A stretch of 64,000 nucleotides of DNA, from NCBI GenBank assembly GCA_050330195.1, contig JBHJOB010000006.1, forward strand, positions 43,860-107,859, given 5' to 3'. This DNA comes from JAHQVI01 sp050330195. Lineage in GTDB: Bacteria; Pseudomonadota; Alphaproteobacteria; Rhizobiales; Rhodomicrobiaceae. Of this stretch, positions 25,533 through 36,297 are shown one piece after another. Position numbers and translations under genes: made by a program. The stretch's first letter is position 1. Each line of letters starts with the position of its first letter. The notes beneath the pieces were generated by a model, which was given only the letters and a program-made list of their open reading frames with translations, did not search any database and had not been told where the DNA came from.

Positions 25533-26615
25533 TTATTCGGCGGGACGGGTTTTTGCCGTGACATTTTCCGCGCCGTACCAGCGGCGTTTCAGCCACAAGG
25601 CGACGTAGACCAGCGAAATGAGCACCGGGACTTCGACCAGCGGACCGATGACGGTTGCGAAGGCGACAGGCGATGCAAGGCCGAACGCCGCGATGGCGAC
25701 GGCGATGGCCAGCTCGAAATTGTTGCTCGCGGCGGTGAATGCCACGGCCGTCGTGCGCGGATAGTCCGCGTCGATAAGCTTGCCCATCCAGAAGCTGACC
25801 AGGAACATGATGACAAAATAGATCGCCAGCGGAACGGCGATGAGCAGCGCGTCGAGGGGAAGCTGGAGAACCATGCCGCCCTTCAGACTGAACATGGCGA
25901 GGATCGTGAACAGCAGCGCGATCAGCGTGACCGGCGCGATCCTCGGGAGAAATTCGCGCTCATACCACTCGGCGCCCTTGCTGCGTGTCAGAATGAACCG
26001 GGTCAGAAAACCGGCCGCAAAGGGGATGCCGAGATAGATCAGCACCGCTTCGGCGATCGTCCAGAACGGAACGTTGACGATGCTGCCTTCCAGACCGAGC
26101 ATCGGCGGCAGGATCGTTAGGAAAAACCAGGCATAGACGCTGAAGAAGACGATCTGGAAAATCGAATTGAAGGCGACAAGGCCGGCGACATACTGGTTAT
26201 TGCCGCCCGCGAGCTGATTCCAGACGATCACCATGGCGATACAGCGCGCGAGGCCGATCAGGATCAGCCCGGTCATGTATTCCGGGTGGCCGCTCAGGAA
26301 CAGCACGGCCAGCCCGAACATCAGAAACGGTCCGATGACCCAGTTCTGGATGAGGGACAGGAGCAGGATGCGCCAGTCCCTGAAAATCTGCGGCAGTTCT
26401 TCGTAGCGGACCCGGGCCAGTGGCGGATACATCATCAGTATGAGGCCGATCGCGATCGGCACGTTGGTCGTCCCGAATGACAGGCTGTCGAGAAAGACCG
26501 GGAAGTCCGGAAAGGTGGAACCGAGGGCGACGCCCGCCGCCATGGCCACGAAGATCCAGAGGGTCAGGTTCCTGTCGAGGAAGGACAATCTTTCCGGACT
26601 TGAAGCTTCGGGCAT
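25533..26615 (-). CDS. acr3: Arsenite efflux permease, ACR3 family
   Basis: The product has 360 residues and about ten membrane helices, the length of ACR3-1/ACR3-2 permeases rather than ArsB. The conserved cysteine helix LIGLARCIAMVIVWNQLAGG and the later TAVAFTAASNNFELAIAVA helix are clear family marks. It exports arsenite (and possibly antimonite) across the inner membrane using the proton gradient. ATG 26615 has GAGGA eight bases upstream; an upstream GTG at 26630 is less likely. It is the last gene of an arsR-arsC-acr3 operon, 27 bases after arsC. Confidence 0.95.
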   Translation of the reverse strand: MPEASSPERLSFLDRNLTLWIFVAMAAGVALGSTFPDFPVFLDSLSFGTTNVPIAIGLILMMYPPLARVRYEELPQIFRDWRILLLSLIQNWVIGPFLMFGLAVLFLSGHPEYMTGLILIGLARCIAMVIVWNQLAGGNNQYVAGLVAFNSIFQIVFFSVYAWFFLTILPPMLGLEGSIVNVPFWTIAEAVLIYLGIPFAAGFLTRFILTRSKGAEWYEREFLPRIAPVTLIALLFTILAMFSLKGGMVLQLPLDALLIAVPLAIYFVIMFLVSFWMGKLIDADYPRTTAVAFTAASNNFELAIAVAIAAFGLASPVAFATVIGPLVEVPVLISLVYVALWLKRRWYGAENVTAKTRPAE

Positions 26616-26642
26616 TATCGAGTTCCTCACAGGAATTTGCGC

Positions 26643-27161
26643 TCAGGCGACCTTGTCCGACGCGCCGGTCATCGCACCGATCTCGTCGATCTTCTTCTGC
26701 AACGCCAGCCTGTCGAGCGAGGCGAGAGGCAGGTTCGTGAAGATGCCGATCCGCTGATAGAGCATCCTGTGCGTGTCGGCAAAGGCATAGCGCCTTTCCG
26801 CCTCGCTGCCTTCGGCAACGGAAGGATCGGGCACGCCCCAATGCGCTGTCATGGGCTGGCCCGGCCAGATCGGGCAAACCTCCGCGGCCGCGGAATCGCA
26901 GACCGTGAAGACGAAATCGATCGGCGGCGCGCCCGGCTCGGCGAACTCGTCCCAGCTTTTGGAGCGCAATTCGCTGACATCGTAATTCTGCGAGCGCAGG
27001 AGATCGAGCGCGTAGGGGTGGACCTCACCGCGCGGCGCACTGCCTGCACTGAAGCCCCGGAAACCGCCCGCACCGAGCCGGTTCATGATGCATTCGCCAA
27101 GGACAGATCGGGCTGAATTATGCGTACACAGAAACAAGACATTGTAGATGCGTTCAGCCAT
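26643..27161 (-). CDS. arsC: Arsenate reductase, low-molecular-weight phosphatase type
   Basis: The product has 172 residues. FLCTHNSARSVLGE near the N-terminus is the C-x5-R phosphatase loop that binds arsenate, with Cys12 as nucleophile. A second cysteine pair around VCDSAAAEVCP and the acidic DP in GVPDPS fit the LMW-PTPase fold. It reduces arsenate to arsenite, which the Acr3 permease then exports. Its start overlaps the end of arsR by eight bases, so translation is coupled. The C-terminal 30 residues beyond the core fold vary among relatives. Confidence 0.93.
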   Translation of the reverse strand: MAERIYNVLFLCTHNSARSVLGECIMNRLGAGGFRGFSAGSAPRGEVHPYALDLLRSQNYDVSELRSKSWDEFAEPGAPPIDFVFTVCDSAAAEVCPIWPGQPMTAHWGVPDPSVAEGSEAERRYAFADTHRMLYQRIGIFTNLPLASLDRLALQKKIDEIGAMTGASDKVA

Positions 27162-27507
27162 CGGCCAGTTCCTCTTTCACCGTGCAATTCCGCGCGCCGA
27201 ACAGACCGCCGCAAAGTTCCGGACGGCCCTGACAGCAATCCTCTGTGAGGAATGTCAGCAGGCTGCGCATGGCTTCGGCATTGAAGGCGTAGCGGATGAA
27301 ACGCCCCTGCCGCTTCGCCTCGATCAGTCCGGCCCGGTCAAGCTCCTTCAGGTGAAAGGAGGCGCTGGTCGGCGAAATACCGATATGCGCGCCGATCTCC
27401 CCGGCGGGCAGCCCCTCGCCCCCCTGCTTCACCAGCAGGCGAAAAATGGCGAGCCGGTGCTCCTGAGCAAGCGCGGCAAGCGCCCTGATCGCGACGTCAC
27501 TGTTCAT
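27154..27507 (-). CDS. arsR: ArsR-family metalloregulatory repressor
   Basis: The product has 117 residues with a winged helix (SPTSASFHLKELDRAGLIEAKRQGRFIRY around residues 45-73). The C-terminal cysteines (DCC, ELCGG and RNC) suit binding of arsenite as in the C-terminal-cysteine type of ArsR. It should repress its own operon and release DNA when arsenite binds. The start codon lies only seven bases from a consensus -10 box and has no Shine-Dalgarno, so its mRNA may be leaderless. Confidence 0.93.
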   Translation of the reverse strand: MNSDVAIRALAALAQEHRLAIFRLLVKQGGEGLPAGEIGAHIGISPTSASFHLKELDRAGLIEAKRQGRFIRYAFNAEAMRSLLTFLTEDCCQGRPELCGGLFGARNCTVKEELADG

Positions 27508-27514
27508 GGCTTCA

Positions 27515-27543
27515 ATTATACAACAATTCTTGAAATATCAAAG
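27515..27543 (-). promoter_or_regulatory. Promoter/operator of the ars operon
   Basis: On the - strand TATAAT (27520-27515) is preceded at 17 bases by CTTTGA, or at 15 bases by TTGATA. Between them lies CAAGAATTGTTG, an inverted CAA/TTG pair that fits a core ArsR operator. The seven bases TGAAGCC separate the -10 box from the arsR ATG. Confidence 0.65.
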
Positions 27544-27608
27544 TGAAACATGACCGGAGGCGGTCAGCAGGTTCATATCTGACGAAAGCGGAGCCACGCC
27601 CGATCGCA

Positions 27609-27670
27609 ATCCCTGCGAAGGCGGGGATCTGAAAAAATCGCTGCAACGAGATCCCTGCCTTCGCGGGGGT
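27609..27670. repeat. Paired ATCCCCGC-type palindromes
   Basis: Two 20-bp palindromic units lie in opposite orientation: 27609-27628 (ATCCCTGCGAAGGCGGGGAT) and 27651-27670. Together they can fold into one larger stem. The unit matches the CCCCGCCTTCGCGGG core nested in the larger repeats, and so is a REP-like element of this genome. It lies between the ars and mutT transcription units. Confidence 0.65.
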
Positions 27671-27720
27671 TGCGGGGAATGGATCCCGCGTTGCAACGCA
27701 TCACGCCTCGTGTCCGGCGG

Positions 27721-28137
27721 TCAGAGCAAGTCCTGCAGGACCGGGATCAGCGGGATGTCCGCGGGGGGCATGGGGTAATCGCGCAGCCTGTTTGCCCGCA
27801 CCCAGGCAAGCCCCTGGCCTTCCAGCGGCTCGACGTCGCCCTCCCAGCGGCGGCAGACAAACAGCGGCATCAGGAGGTGGAAACTCTCATAGGAGTGGCT
27901 GGCGAAGGTCAGCGGCGCAATACAGGGCGCGCGCAACTCGATGCCCAGCTCTTCGCGGATTTCACGGATCAGCGCGGCTTCGGGCGTCTCGCCCTTCTCG
28001 ACCTTGCCGCCGGGGAACTCCCAGAGCCCCGCCATGGACTTGCCTTCGGGGCGCTGCGTCAGGAGGATGCGCCCATCCTCGTCGACAAGCGCCAGCGCAG
28101 CCACGAGCAGAAGGCGGACGTCGGTTCCGGAGGCCAT
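27721..28137 (-). CDS. mutT: 8-oxo-dGTP diphosphatase (MutT, Nudix family)
   Basis: The product has 138 residues. The Nudix box is complete: GGKVEKGETPEAALIREIRE followed by ELGI. The N-terminal strand LLLVAALALVDEDGRILLTQ and WEFPGGK fit MutT itself. It hydrolyses 8-oxo-dGTP to keep oxidised guanine out of DNA. ATG 28137 starts one base after the argJ stop, so the two are coupled; a longer reading from 28158 would overlap argJ. mutT next to argJ and secA is common in Hyphomicrobiales. Confidence 0.92.
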   Translation of the reverse strand: MASGTDVRLLLVAALALVDEDGRILLTQRPEGKSMAGLWEFPGGKVEKGETPEAALIREIREELGIELRAPCIAPLTFASHSYESFHLLMPLFVCRRWEGDVEPLEGQGLAWVRANRLRDYPMPPADIPLIPVLQDLL

Positions 28138-28138
28138 T

Positions 28139-29374
28139 TCAGCTCCGGTAGCTGCCATTGATGTCGATATAGCCGTGCGTCAGGTCGCAGCCCCAGACGG
28201 TCGCCCGGCCCGGTCCGCCAACGCCGACATCGGCCCGGATGACGATCTCGGAATTCTTCATGTAAGCGCTTGCGGCTTCCTCACTGTAATCGGGATCGCG
28301 CATCCCGTTGCGGGCAAGCAGCAGGTCGCCGAAATGGATCGAGAGCCGGTCGCGGTTGGCATGTTCTCCCGCCTTGCCGATCGCCATGACCACGCGGCCC
28401 CAATTGGCGTCCTCACCGGCGATCGCGGCCTTGACGAGCGGCGAATTGGCGATGGCAAGCGCAATCCGCTTGGCTGCGAGATCGCTTCCCGCGCCCTCCA
28501 CCTCGACCCGGATCAGCTTGGAAATGCCCTCGCCATCCTTGATGATCTGCAGTGCCAGATCATGCATCAGGTCATGCAGGGCGCGCGAGAACTCGGACAG
28601 CTCCGGCGCTTCGGCATGGTCGATCCAGGGACCGCCCTTCGCGGCGCTCCCGGTTGCGAAGACGAGCAGAGTGTCGCTGGTCGATGTGTCGCTGTCGACC
28701 GTAATGGCGTTGAAGGTCGTTTCCACATGGCCGCTGAGCAGGGATTGCAAAGGAGCAGCGGCGACGGGCGCGTCGGTGAAGATGAAGGCAAGCATGGTCG
28801 CCATGTCCGGCGCGATCATGCCGGAGCCCTTGGCAATGCCGTTCAGGGTGACGGTCGTGCCGCCGATCTGCGCGGACCGCGTTGCCAGCTTGGGGAAGGT
28901 GTCGGTGGTCATGATGGTGCGGGCGGCGTCGGCGAACCCGTCCTCGACCGCCTGGGATGCAAGCCCGTCCATGACCGCCTCGAATTTGCCGGGCGGTATG
29001 GGCTCGCCGATCACGCCGGTCGAGGCGAGAAACACCTCATCCGGCGCGCAACCCGCAGCGCGAGCGGCAAGAGCCGCCGTCGTCTCAACGATCTCCTGCC
29101 CGCGCATCCCGGTGAAAGCGTTCGCATTGCCGGAATTCACGACCAGCGCCCGCGCCTTGTCCGAAGGCAGCCGCCCACGGCACCATTCGACCGGCGCCGA
29201 GGCGGTTTTCGAGCGCGTGAGCACGCCCGCCACCTGCGTGCCCTCCGGCATGATCACCAGAAGTGCGTCCTTGCGGTTCCGGTAGCGTATGCCCGCTTCG
29301 GCGGAGGCAAGGCGCACACCCGGCAGGCCGGGCAGATCCGCAAGCCTGGCGGGCGCAAAGGGCGATGTCTTCAC
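28139..29374 (-). CDS. argJ: Bifunctional glutamate N-acetyltransferase/amino-acid acetyltransferase
   Basis: ArgJ moves acetyl from N-acetylornithine to glutamate in arginine synthesis. The autoprocessing region KGSGMIAPDMATMLAF contains the threonine that becomes the nucleophile of the beta chain. VVNSGNANAFTG and GEDANWGRVVMAIGKAG are other family blocks. GTG 29374 gives 411 residues, the usual length, has AAGGAAG eight bases upstream, and avoids overlap with the ppiC gene. An ATG at 29449 would add 25 Lys/Arg-rich residues. It lies 25 bases after ppiC and one base before mutT, so the three are one operon. Confidence 0.93.
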   Translation of the reverse strand: MKTSPFAPARLADLPGLPGVRLASAEAGIRYRNRKDALLVIMPEGTQVAGVLTRSKTASAPVEWCRGRLPSDKARALVVNSGNANAFTGMRGQEIVETTAALAARAAGCAPDEVFLASTGVIGEPIPPGKFEAVMDGLASQAVEDGFADAARTIMTTDTFPKLATRSAQIGGTTVTLNGIAKGSGMIAPDMATMLAFIFTDAPVAAAPLQSLLSGHVETTFNAITVDSDTSTSDTLLVFATGSAAKGGPWIDHAEAPELSEFSRALHDLMHDLALQIIKDGEGISKLIRVEVEGAGSDLAAKRIALAIANSPLVKAAIAGEDANWGRVVMAIGKAGEHANRDRLSIHFGDLLLARNGMRDPDYSEEAASAYMKNSEIVIRADVGVGGPGRATVWGCDLTHGYIDINGSYRS

Positions 29375-29399
29375 GGCAGCGGCTTCCTTCTTGCCGGGC

Positions 29400-30326
29400 T
29401 CAGTTCTGCTTGTTCTCGTCTTCTTCCGGCTTCGCTTCAGCAGCGTCATCCGTATTGGCTTCAGCGTCGGCGCCGGCCGCGCCCTGCGCCGCCTGTGCGG
29501 CCTCAGCTGCTTCGGCGGCTTTCTTCAGCTCCGGATCGACGAACTCAATCGTGCCTTCCTTGCGCAGGTCCGAAACAGAGCCGCGCAGCTTGGTCTGGAT
29601 CAGCGACGCCGTGATCTGGTCCTTGACTTCCTCAAAGCTTGGGGGCTGACGGTTGCGCTTGTCCTCGACCTTGATGATGTGCCAGCCGAACTGGGTTTCC
29701 ACCGGGTCGGAAAGCTTGCCCGACTCCATCGCGAATGCCGCGTCCTCGAATGGCTTGACCATCTGGCCGCGCGTGAAATAGCCGAGATCGCCGCCATTGG
29801 CCCCGCCACGATCCTGCGAATGTTCTTTCGCCAGCGCGGCAAAATCGCCGCCTTCCTTCAGTTTTTCCGCGACCTGCTTGGCCTCATCCTCGGTCTTGAC
29901 GAGAATATGGCTGGCCTTGACTTCTTCCTCGGCGGGCAGGTTTTTCACGCGCTCGTCGTAAAGCTCCTTGGCATCGGCTTCCGGCACGGAATCACGGATC
30001 TGGTTTTCGAAATAGGCGTCGCGCAGGGCGCGCAGGCGGTAATATTTCATCCGCTCCTCGAAGGCTTCGCCTTCGGTCAACTTGGCCTTTTCCGCCGCGT
30101 CCGCCATGAGATGCGCCTCGATCAGATATTCCACCAGAACGCGGCGACGGTTTTCTTCAGGAACGCCAGTCAGTTCGGAGCCGATCTCGGCTTCGGCGAA
30201 TTTCAGTTCGCTCTCGGTGATTTCATGGCCATTGACCTTCGCCACAACGTCTCCCGGCGCAGCCCAGGAGGGTGCGGCCGAGCCGGCTGCCAGCAGAAAA
30301 AGGGCAGCGATTGCAATATTCTTCAC
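29400..30326 (-). CDS. Parvulin-type peptidyl-prolyl cis-trans isomerase, periplasmic
   Basis: The product has 308 residues with a signal peptide (NIAIAALFLLAAGSAAPSWA), a SurA-like helical N-domain, one parvulin domain (VKASHILVKTEDEAKQVAEK to VETQFGWHIIKVEDK, about residues 145-240), and an acidic alanine-rich C-terminal tail. It should help fold outer-membrane or secreted proteins. I chose GTG 30326, which has GAGAGGA just upstream; an ATG at 30437 would put 37 residues before the signal peptide. It heads the ppiC-argJ-mutT operon and is divergent from secA. Confidence 0.9.
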   Translation of the reverse strand: MKNIAIAALFLLAAGSAAPSWAAPGDVVAKVNGHEITESELKFAEAEIGSELTGVPEENRRRVLVEYLIEAHLMADAAEKAKLTEGEAFEERMKYYRLRALRDAYFENQIRDSVPEADAKELYDERVKNLPAEEEVKASHILVKTEDEAKQVAEKLKEGGDFAALAKEHSQDRGGANGGDLGYFTRGQMVKPFEDAAFAMESGKLSDPVETQFGWHIIKVEDKRNRQPPSFEEVKDQITASLIQTKLRGSVSDLRKEGTIEFVDPELKKAAEAAEAAQAAQGAAGADAEANTDDAAEAKPEEDENKQN

Positions 30327-30773
30327 GGGTTTCCTCTCGGTCTCAAGGTGTTTACAGGGTCGGTCTTCCACGCAATTTCCGGATGGCGAAACGGCTCTCG
30401 CTCTCCTCGAAAGCGCATTGGAAAAACCGTTAGTCATAAAATGTGCACCTGATGCGGCAACTTGCTTCGGGCTCTTTCTACAAATTCAGGAAAGCGAGCG
30501 CAAAGATTCATTCGTTACATGAACAAATGCTAATCCTGCCGCGTCCAGTTAAAGGCGTGCGTTGACAAGGGTTGACGCCCCTCTTATCTCTGCATTTGCG
30601 AAATTGTCGGCAGTCGGCTGACCCTTTAGGCTCGCACCGTGAAATCCTCACCGCCATGTTCCCGGATATTGGAGGCGGAGGTTCCGTTGCGGGCATCTGG
30701 TCTTTTTCAGGAAAGCTGACGTCGGATCTGAATTTTTAACCCGTCGCGCGCCGGGCGTTGGCGCGTTTGAGGC
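30327..30773. other. Divergent intergenic region, ppiC-like gene / secA
   Basis: This 447-base gap holds the promoters for the two divergent genes. A good + strand promoter is seen near 30562. I see no repeat copy, RNA gene or supported small coding sequence in the rest. Confidence 0.5.
30562..30589 (+). promoter_or_regulatory. Probable secA promoter
   Basis: TTGACA (30562-30567) is followed after 16 bases by TTATCT (30584-30589). A second TTGACG lies ten bases further on. The site is about 185 bases before the secA start, leaving a long untranslated leader in which translational control could act. Confidence 0.5.
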
Positions 30774-33602
<2,829 letters not shown>

Positions 33603-33762
33603 TCGGGAAGGTTTCCCGGCTCCGCTCGATGGATAAGGCCCTGTGACGCCGATTTCGAATAATGCGCTTTTTTGTGCTCGCACCGTGAGTCCCCGAAATG
33701 CGAACGCTGGCTGGCTTTGTGAGAAACTTGGCCAGCAGCGCACAAGATGGGAGGAAGCCAAG

Positions 33763-34092
33763 GTGAGCGGCAATACTCAAAAGCCCAGAGACACGCGTGC
33801 TGCGGAGGCGCTCGCCGCCGACCGTGCACAGAGCCTATCGGTTGGACAGCGCGAACAGGCATTTCATTTCACGGTAGCAATCCTGGCAATAGCAGAAATC
33901 GCGTTGTGGTATTTTGAGGCAAGTTCGTGGGCGATGGTTACCGCCGCGATAATATGGCTGGGCTTCCTCTTCCACAATACGATGACGATCGTCCTGCATG
34001 AACTCGCTGAGCTGAATGATCAGTTGGCCGGCCGCAAGGATGAATTCCGGACCTTGCTTACTCGCAGCGGCTACGGGCGGCCGGAAAGGTAA
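33763..34092 (+). CDS. Small predicted membrane protein of unknown function
   Basis: The product has 109 residues. A charged N-terminus (about 35 residues) is followed by two hydrophobic helices (VAILAIAEIALWYF and MVTAAIIWLGFLFHNTM) and a charged C-terminal tail with LHELAELNDQLAGRK. I chose GTG 33763 because GGAGG lies eight bases upstream; an ATG at 33643 would add 40 residues of unremarkable sequence. I do not recognise a family. It follows secA on the same strand after 160 bases and ends before a higBA pair transcribed the other way. Confidence 0.6.
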   Translation: MSGNTQKPRDTRAAEALAADRAQSLSVGQREQAFHFTVAILAIAEIALWYFEASSWAMVTAAIIWLGFLFHNTMTIVLHELAELNDQLAGRKDEFRTLLTRSGYGRPER

Positions 34093-34114
34093 GCGTGTAG
34101 TGGAACGACAAGCA

Positions 34115-34135
34115 AAAAGGCGGCCAAAGGCCGCC
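34115..34135 (-). terminator. Intrinsic terminator of the higBA operon
   Basis: GGCGGCC and GGCCGCC pair around a three-base loop. On the - strand the stem is followed by TTTTT, so it should stop transcription coming from higBA. It lies between convergent genes and could also slow + strand transcription. Confidence 0.75.
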
Positions 34136-34159
34136 CAAGCGTTGTCGTCATGACGACCT

Positions 34160-34474
34160 TCAAGCTGCGTGTGTTAGCGGTAGTGGCTCCACGTCGCAGG
34201 CATCGTTCTCATGCTTCCACAGATCGTATTGCATTTGCAGCGTCAGCCAAAAACGCGCGCCATTGCCGAGAGCGCGTCCGAGGCGGCACGCCAAAGTTGT
34301 TGTGATGTCCTGCTTTTCCCTCAGGACGGAATATAACGTTGTCCGGCTAATCCCCAGATGCTGAGCAAACTGCGCTTTGCTGATTCCCACCTTCGCCAGT
34401 TCGGGAAGGACATCCTCACGCAGATACTCGCCTGGATGCGCTGGCGCGAAGGCAAAGTTGCTGCCGTTACCCAT
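34160..34474 (-). CDS. higA: HigA-family antitoxin
   Basis: The product has 104 residues. PAHPGEYLREDVLPELAK is the standard HigA opening. The HTH is KAQFAQHLGISRTTLYSVLR (about residues 33-52), and GNGARFWLTLQMQYDLWK follows as in HigA/VapI proteins. It neutralises HigB and binds the operon's promoter. I chose ATG 34474, with GGAGG upstream. It overlaps the end of higB by eight bases, with the toxin gene first as usual for higBA. Confidence 0.93.
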   Translation of the reverse strand: MGNGSNFAFAPAHPGEYLREDVLPELAKVGISKAQFAQHLGISRTTLYSVLREKQDITTTLACRLGRALGNGARFWLTLQMQYDLWKHENDACDVEPLPLTHAA

Positions 34475-34757
34475 GATAGTCCTCCATATCGACGTCATAC
34501 GGCCCCTCATCTTTCCATTTGAACGTCACCCGATAGTTTTTGTTGATTTTTAATGCCCACGTCCCATGTCGCTTGCCCTTAAGTCCATGCAAATCAAACC
34601 CAAGCACTCCATAAAGTTCTTCAGGGTGCGTCATCGCGTCCAGCGCTTGCAAAATGCGCTCAACCTTGGGCACCCAATCGACGTTGATGCCTTTGGTGTT
34701 GCCGGTCGCATAAAAACTCCGAAGAGCTTTGTGTTTGATTCGGTCGGCTTCGAGCAT
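34467..34757 (-). CDS. higB: HigB-family mRNA-degrading toxin (RelE/ParE superfamily)
   Basis: The product has 96 residues. KALRSFYATGNTKGINVDWV, LHGLKGKRHGTWALKINKNY and RVTFKWKDEGPYDVDMEDYH reproduce the whole HigB pattern, including the basic and tyrosine/histidine residues near the C-terminus that serve ribosome-dependent mRNA cleavage. It appears intact. The start codon has no clear Shine-Dalgarno. A palindrome lies six bases upstream. The pair may stabilise this chromosomal segment or act as a stress module. Confidence 0.92.
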   Translation of the reverse strand: MLEADRIKHKALRSFYATGNTKGINVDWVPKVERILQALDAMTHPEELYGVLGFDLHGLKGKRHGTWALKINKNYRVTFKWKDEGPYDVDMEDYHG

Positions 34758-34762
34758 GACCG

Positions 34763-34792
34763 GAAACTGTAAAGTTTCTCCTTACATGTCAA
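34763..34792 (-). promoter_or_regulatory. Promoter and probable HigA operator
   Basis: On the - strand a consensus -35 TTGACA (34792-34787) lies upstream of a perfect 6-4-6 palindrome GAAACT-TTAC-AGTTTC (34778-34763), where the -10 box should be. The -10 match itself is weak. A palindrome over the promoter of a toxin-antitoxin operon fits autoregulation by HigA. Confidence 0.5.
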
Positions 34793-34999
34793 GCTCTGCC
34801 TTACAGTATGGGCGGCGCACCGTTCACGAGTCAACTCACGTCCGGTTGAGCACGTATGCGGTGAATCTCCTTCAAGCACATCAAGTGCGGATCAGGACGC
34901 CTTAAACGCCCCAAATGCCCTGTTCAGGCCGATCCAGGAATACCGAACTGATTGGAGATGCTCGCTTTATGCGCGCATCCCGAAATCGCGCCGCTCCCT

Positions 35000-35425
35000 C
35001 TATCGAGGCAAGGCTTCCGGAGCATACTGCTTGAGAAAGTCCTCGCTCGGCGGGATCGGCTTGATGACGTCGATCAGCACGCCATTAGGGTCGCTGGTGA
35101 TGAAGTGACGCTGCCCGAAAGGCTCATCGCGAAGCGGCAACAGGATCGCCAGACCCTGCTCCTGCGCCCGCGCAAATTCCGCATCCACGTCCTTGACCTC
35201 GAAACTCAGGATCAGCCCGGACACACGCCCGCGCGCCGCTGCCGGGATCGTGTCATGATCGCCGTGAAGGATTGCAATGTTGACGCCTTCGTCCTCGCTC
35301 GATTGCAGATGCACGTACCAGTCGCTCTCGAAAGCGGGTTTGAAAAGAAAATGCCGCGTGTAGAAAGCGGCGGTGCCGGCTACGTCGCTCGTCATGATGA
35401 CCGGATAGAACTGCGTGCATTTCAT
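35000..35425 (-). CDS. VOC-family (glyoxalase/bleomycin resistance-like) protein
   Basis: The product has 141 residues and shows the two beta-alpha-beta-beta-beta modules of the vicinal oxygen chelate fold. QFYPVIMTSDVAGTAAFYTRHF opens the first, and GLILSFEVKDVDAEFARAQEQG and FGQRHFITSDPNGVLIDVI form the second. It may be a lyase, dioxygenase or drug-binding protein; the substrate is unknown. I chose ATG 35425, with GGAGA upstream. It is divergent from a TetR gene with two shared operator-like palindromes, so the TetR protein probably controls it. Confidence 0.88.
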   Translation of the reverse strand: MKCTQFYPVIMTSDVAGTAAFYTRHFLFKPAFESDWYVHLQSSEDEGVNIAILHGDHDTIPAAARGRVSGLILSFEVKDVDAEFARAQEQGLAILLPLRDEPFGQRHFITSDPNGVLIDVIKPIPPSEDFLKQYAPEALPR

Positions 35426-35447
35426 GGGTTTTCTCCAGAGCCGAATA

Positions 35448-35494
35448 AACATACAGTGTGCATGTGAGTCTCCCAATAACATACAGGCTGTATG
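35448..35494. promoter_or_regulatory. Divergent promoter with two TetR operators
   Basis: Two related palindromes are present: ACATACAGTGTGCATGT (35449-35465, one mismatch) and CATACAGGCTGTATG (35480-35494, perfect 7-1-7). For the VOC gene a - strand promoter reads TTGGGA (35476-35471), 17 bases, TATGTT (35453-35448). The first palindrome overlaps its -10 box and spacer. The second ends one base before the TetR start codon. Confidence 0.7.
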
Positions 35495-35495
35495 C

Positions 35496-36119
35496 ATGCA
35501 AGCAGACAAACCACGTCGCTCAAACCGAGACCGCACCGAGGCGACGCGCGCTGCCCTGATCGCCGCTGCGCGCAAGCTGTTCGTGGAAAAGGGGTATGCG
35601 GAGACGGGGACGCCGGAAATCGTGGCCTCCGCCAACGTGACGCGGGGGGCGCTCTATCATCATTTCGCTGACAAGGCCGCCCTGTTTCGGGCTGTCATCG
35701 AGGCCGAGGCGCGCGCCGTCGCCCAGCAGATCGAGCGCGACGCGTCAGATGCATATTCCCCGCTGACCGCGCTCCTTGCGGGCGGGGACGCCTATTTCGC
35801 GGCGATGACGGAGCCGGGCCGGGCGCGCCTCCTGCTCCTCGATGGCCCCGCCGTCCTCGGGCAGGCGGAAATGGCGCGTATCGACGAAGAGACCGGCGGC
35901 GCTGAGCTTCTCGAAGGGCTGAAGGCGGCGGCGGCAAGCGGCGAACTCGAACAGGCCCCGCTCGGCGCACTTGCCGATATCCTGTCCGCCGCCTTCGATC
36001 GCGGTGCGCTCGCAATCGCCGAGGGAAAACCGGCGTCCGAGTACAAGCAGGCCATTCGCGTGATTCTCAACGCGCTCTTTGCAAAGACAGCGCGCGGTTC
36101 GAGAGCAGCGCCTGAATGA
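35496..36119 (+). CDS. TetR-family transcriptional repressor
   Basis: The product has 207 residues. The N-terminal HTH is complete (RAALIAAARKLFVEKGYAET, then VTRGALYHHFADKAALFRAV). The C-terminal ligand domain contains a WHG-type helix and is generic. It probably represses itself and the divergent VOC gene through the two palindromes. ATG 35496 is the first fitting start and lies directly after an operator without a Shine-Dalgarno, so the message may be leaderless. Starts further upstream would code through the operators. Confidence 0.88.
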   Translation: MQADKPRRSNRDRTEATRAALIAAARKLFVEKGYAETGTPEIVASANVTRGALYHHFADKAALFRAVIEAEARAVAQQIERDASDAYSPLTALLAGGDAYFAAMTEPGRARLLLLDGPAVLGQAEMARIDEETGGAELLEGLKAAAASGELEQAPLGALADILSAAFDRGALAIAEGKPASEYKQAIRVILNALFAKTARGSRAAPE

Positions 36120-36297
36120 GATCGCGCAGCAAGAGACCGTAGCGGCCGGCATCCGGAATCGCCACAAGGCCACCTGCCCGCTGAATTGAACATCAAACGC
36201 TTGCGTTTGCCGGCCCCAGCTTACATCTATTCTAAAAAATGGCGCGGCTCCCCGGCGGCATATGCCCCATGCCGCGACAAACGACAAGTGAGGCATC

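Noticed and set aside
27941..29614. Long + strand open frame opposite mutT and argJ
   Set aside because: It is the shadow of argJ; composition and repeats of Arg/Gly codons fit an antisense frame, and no motif is present.
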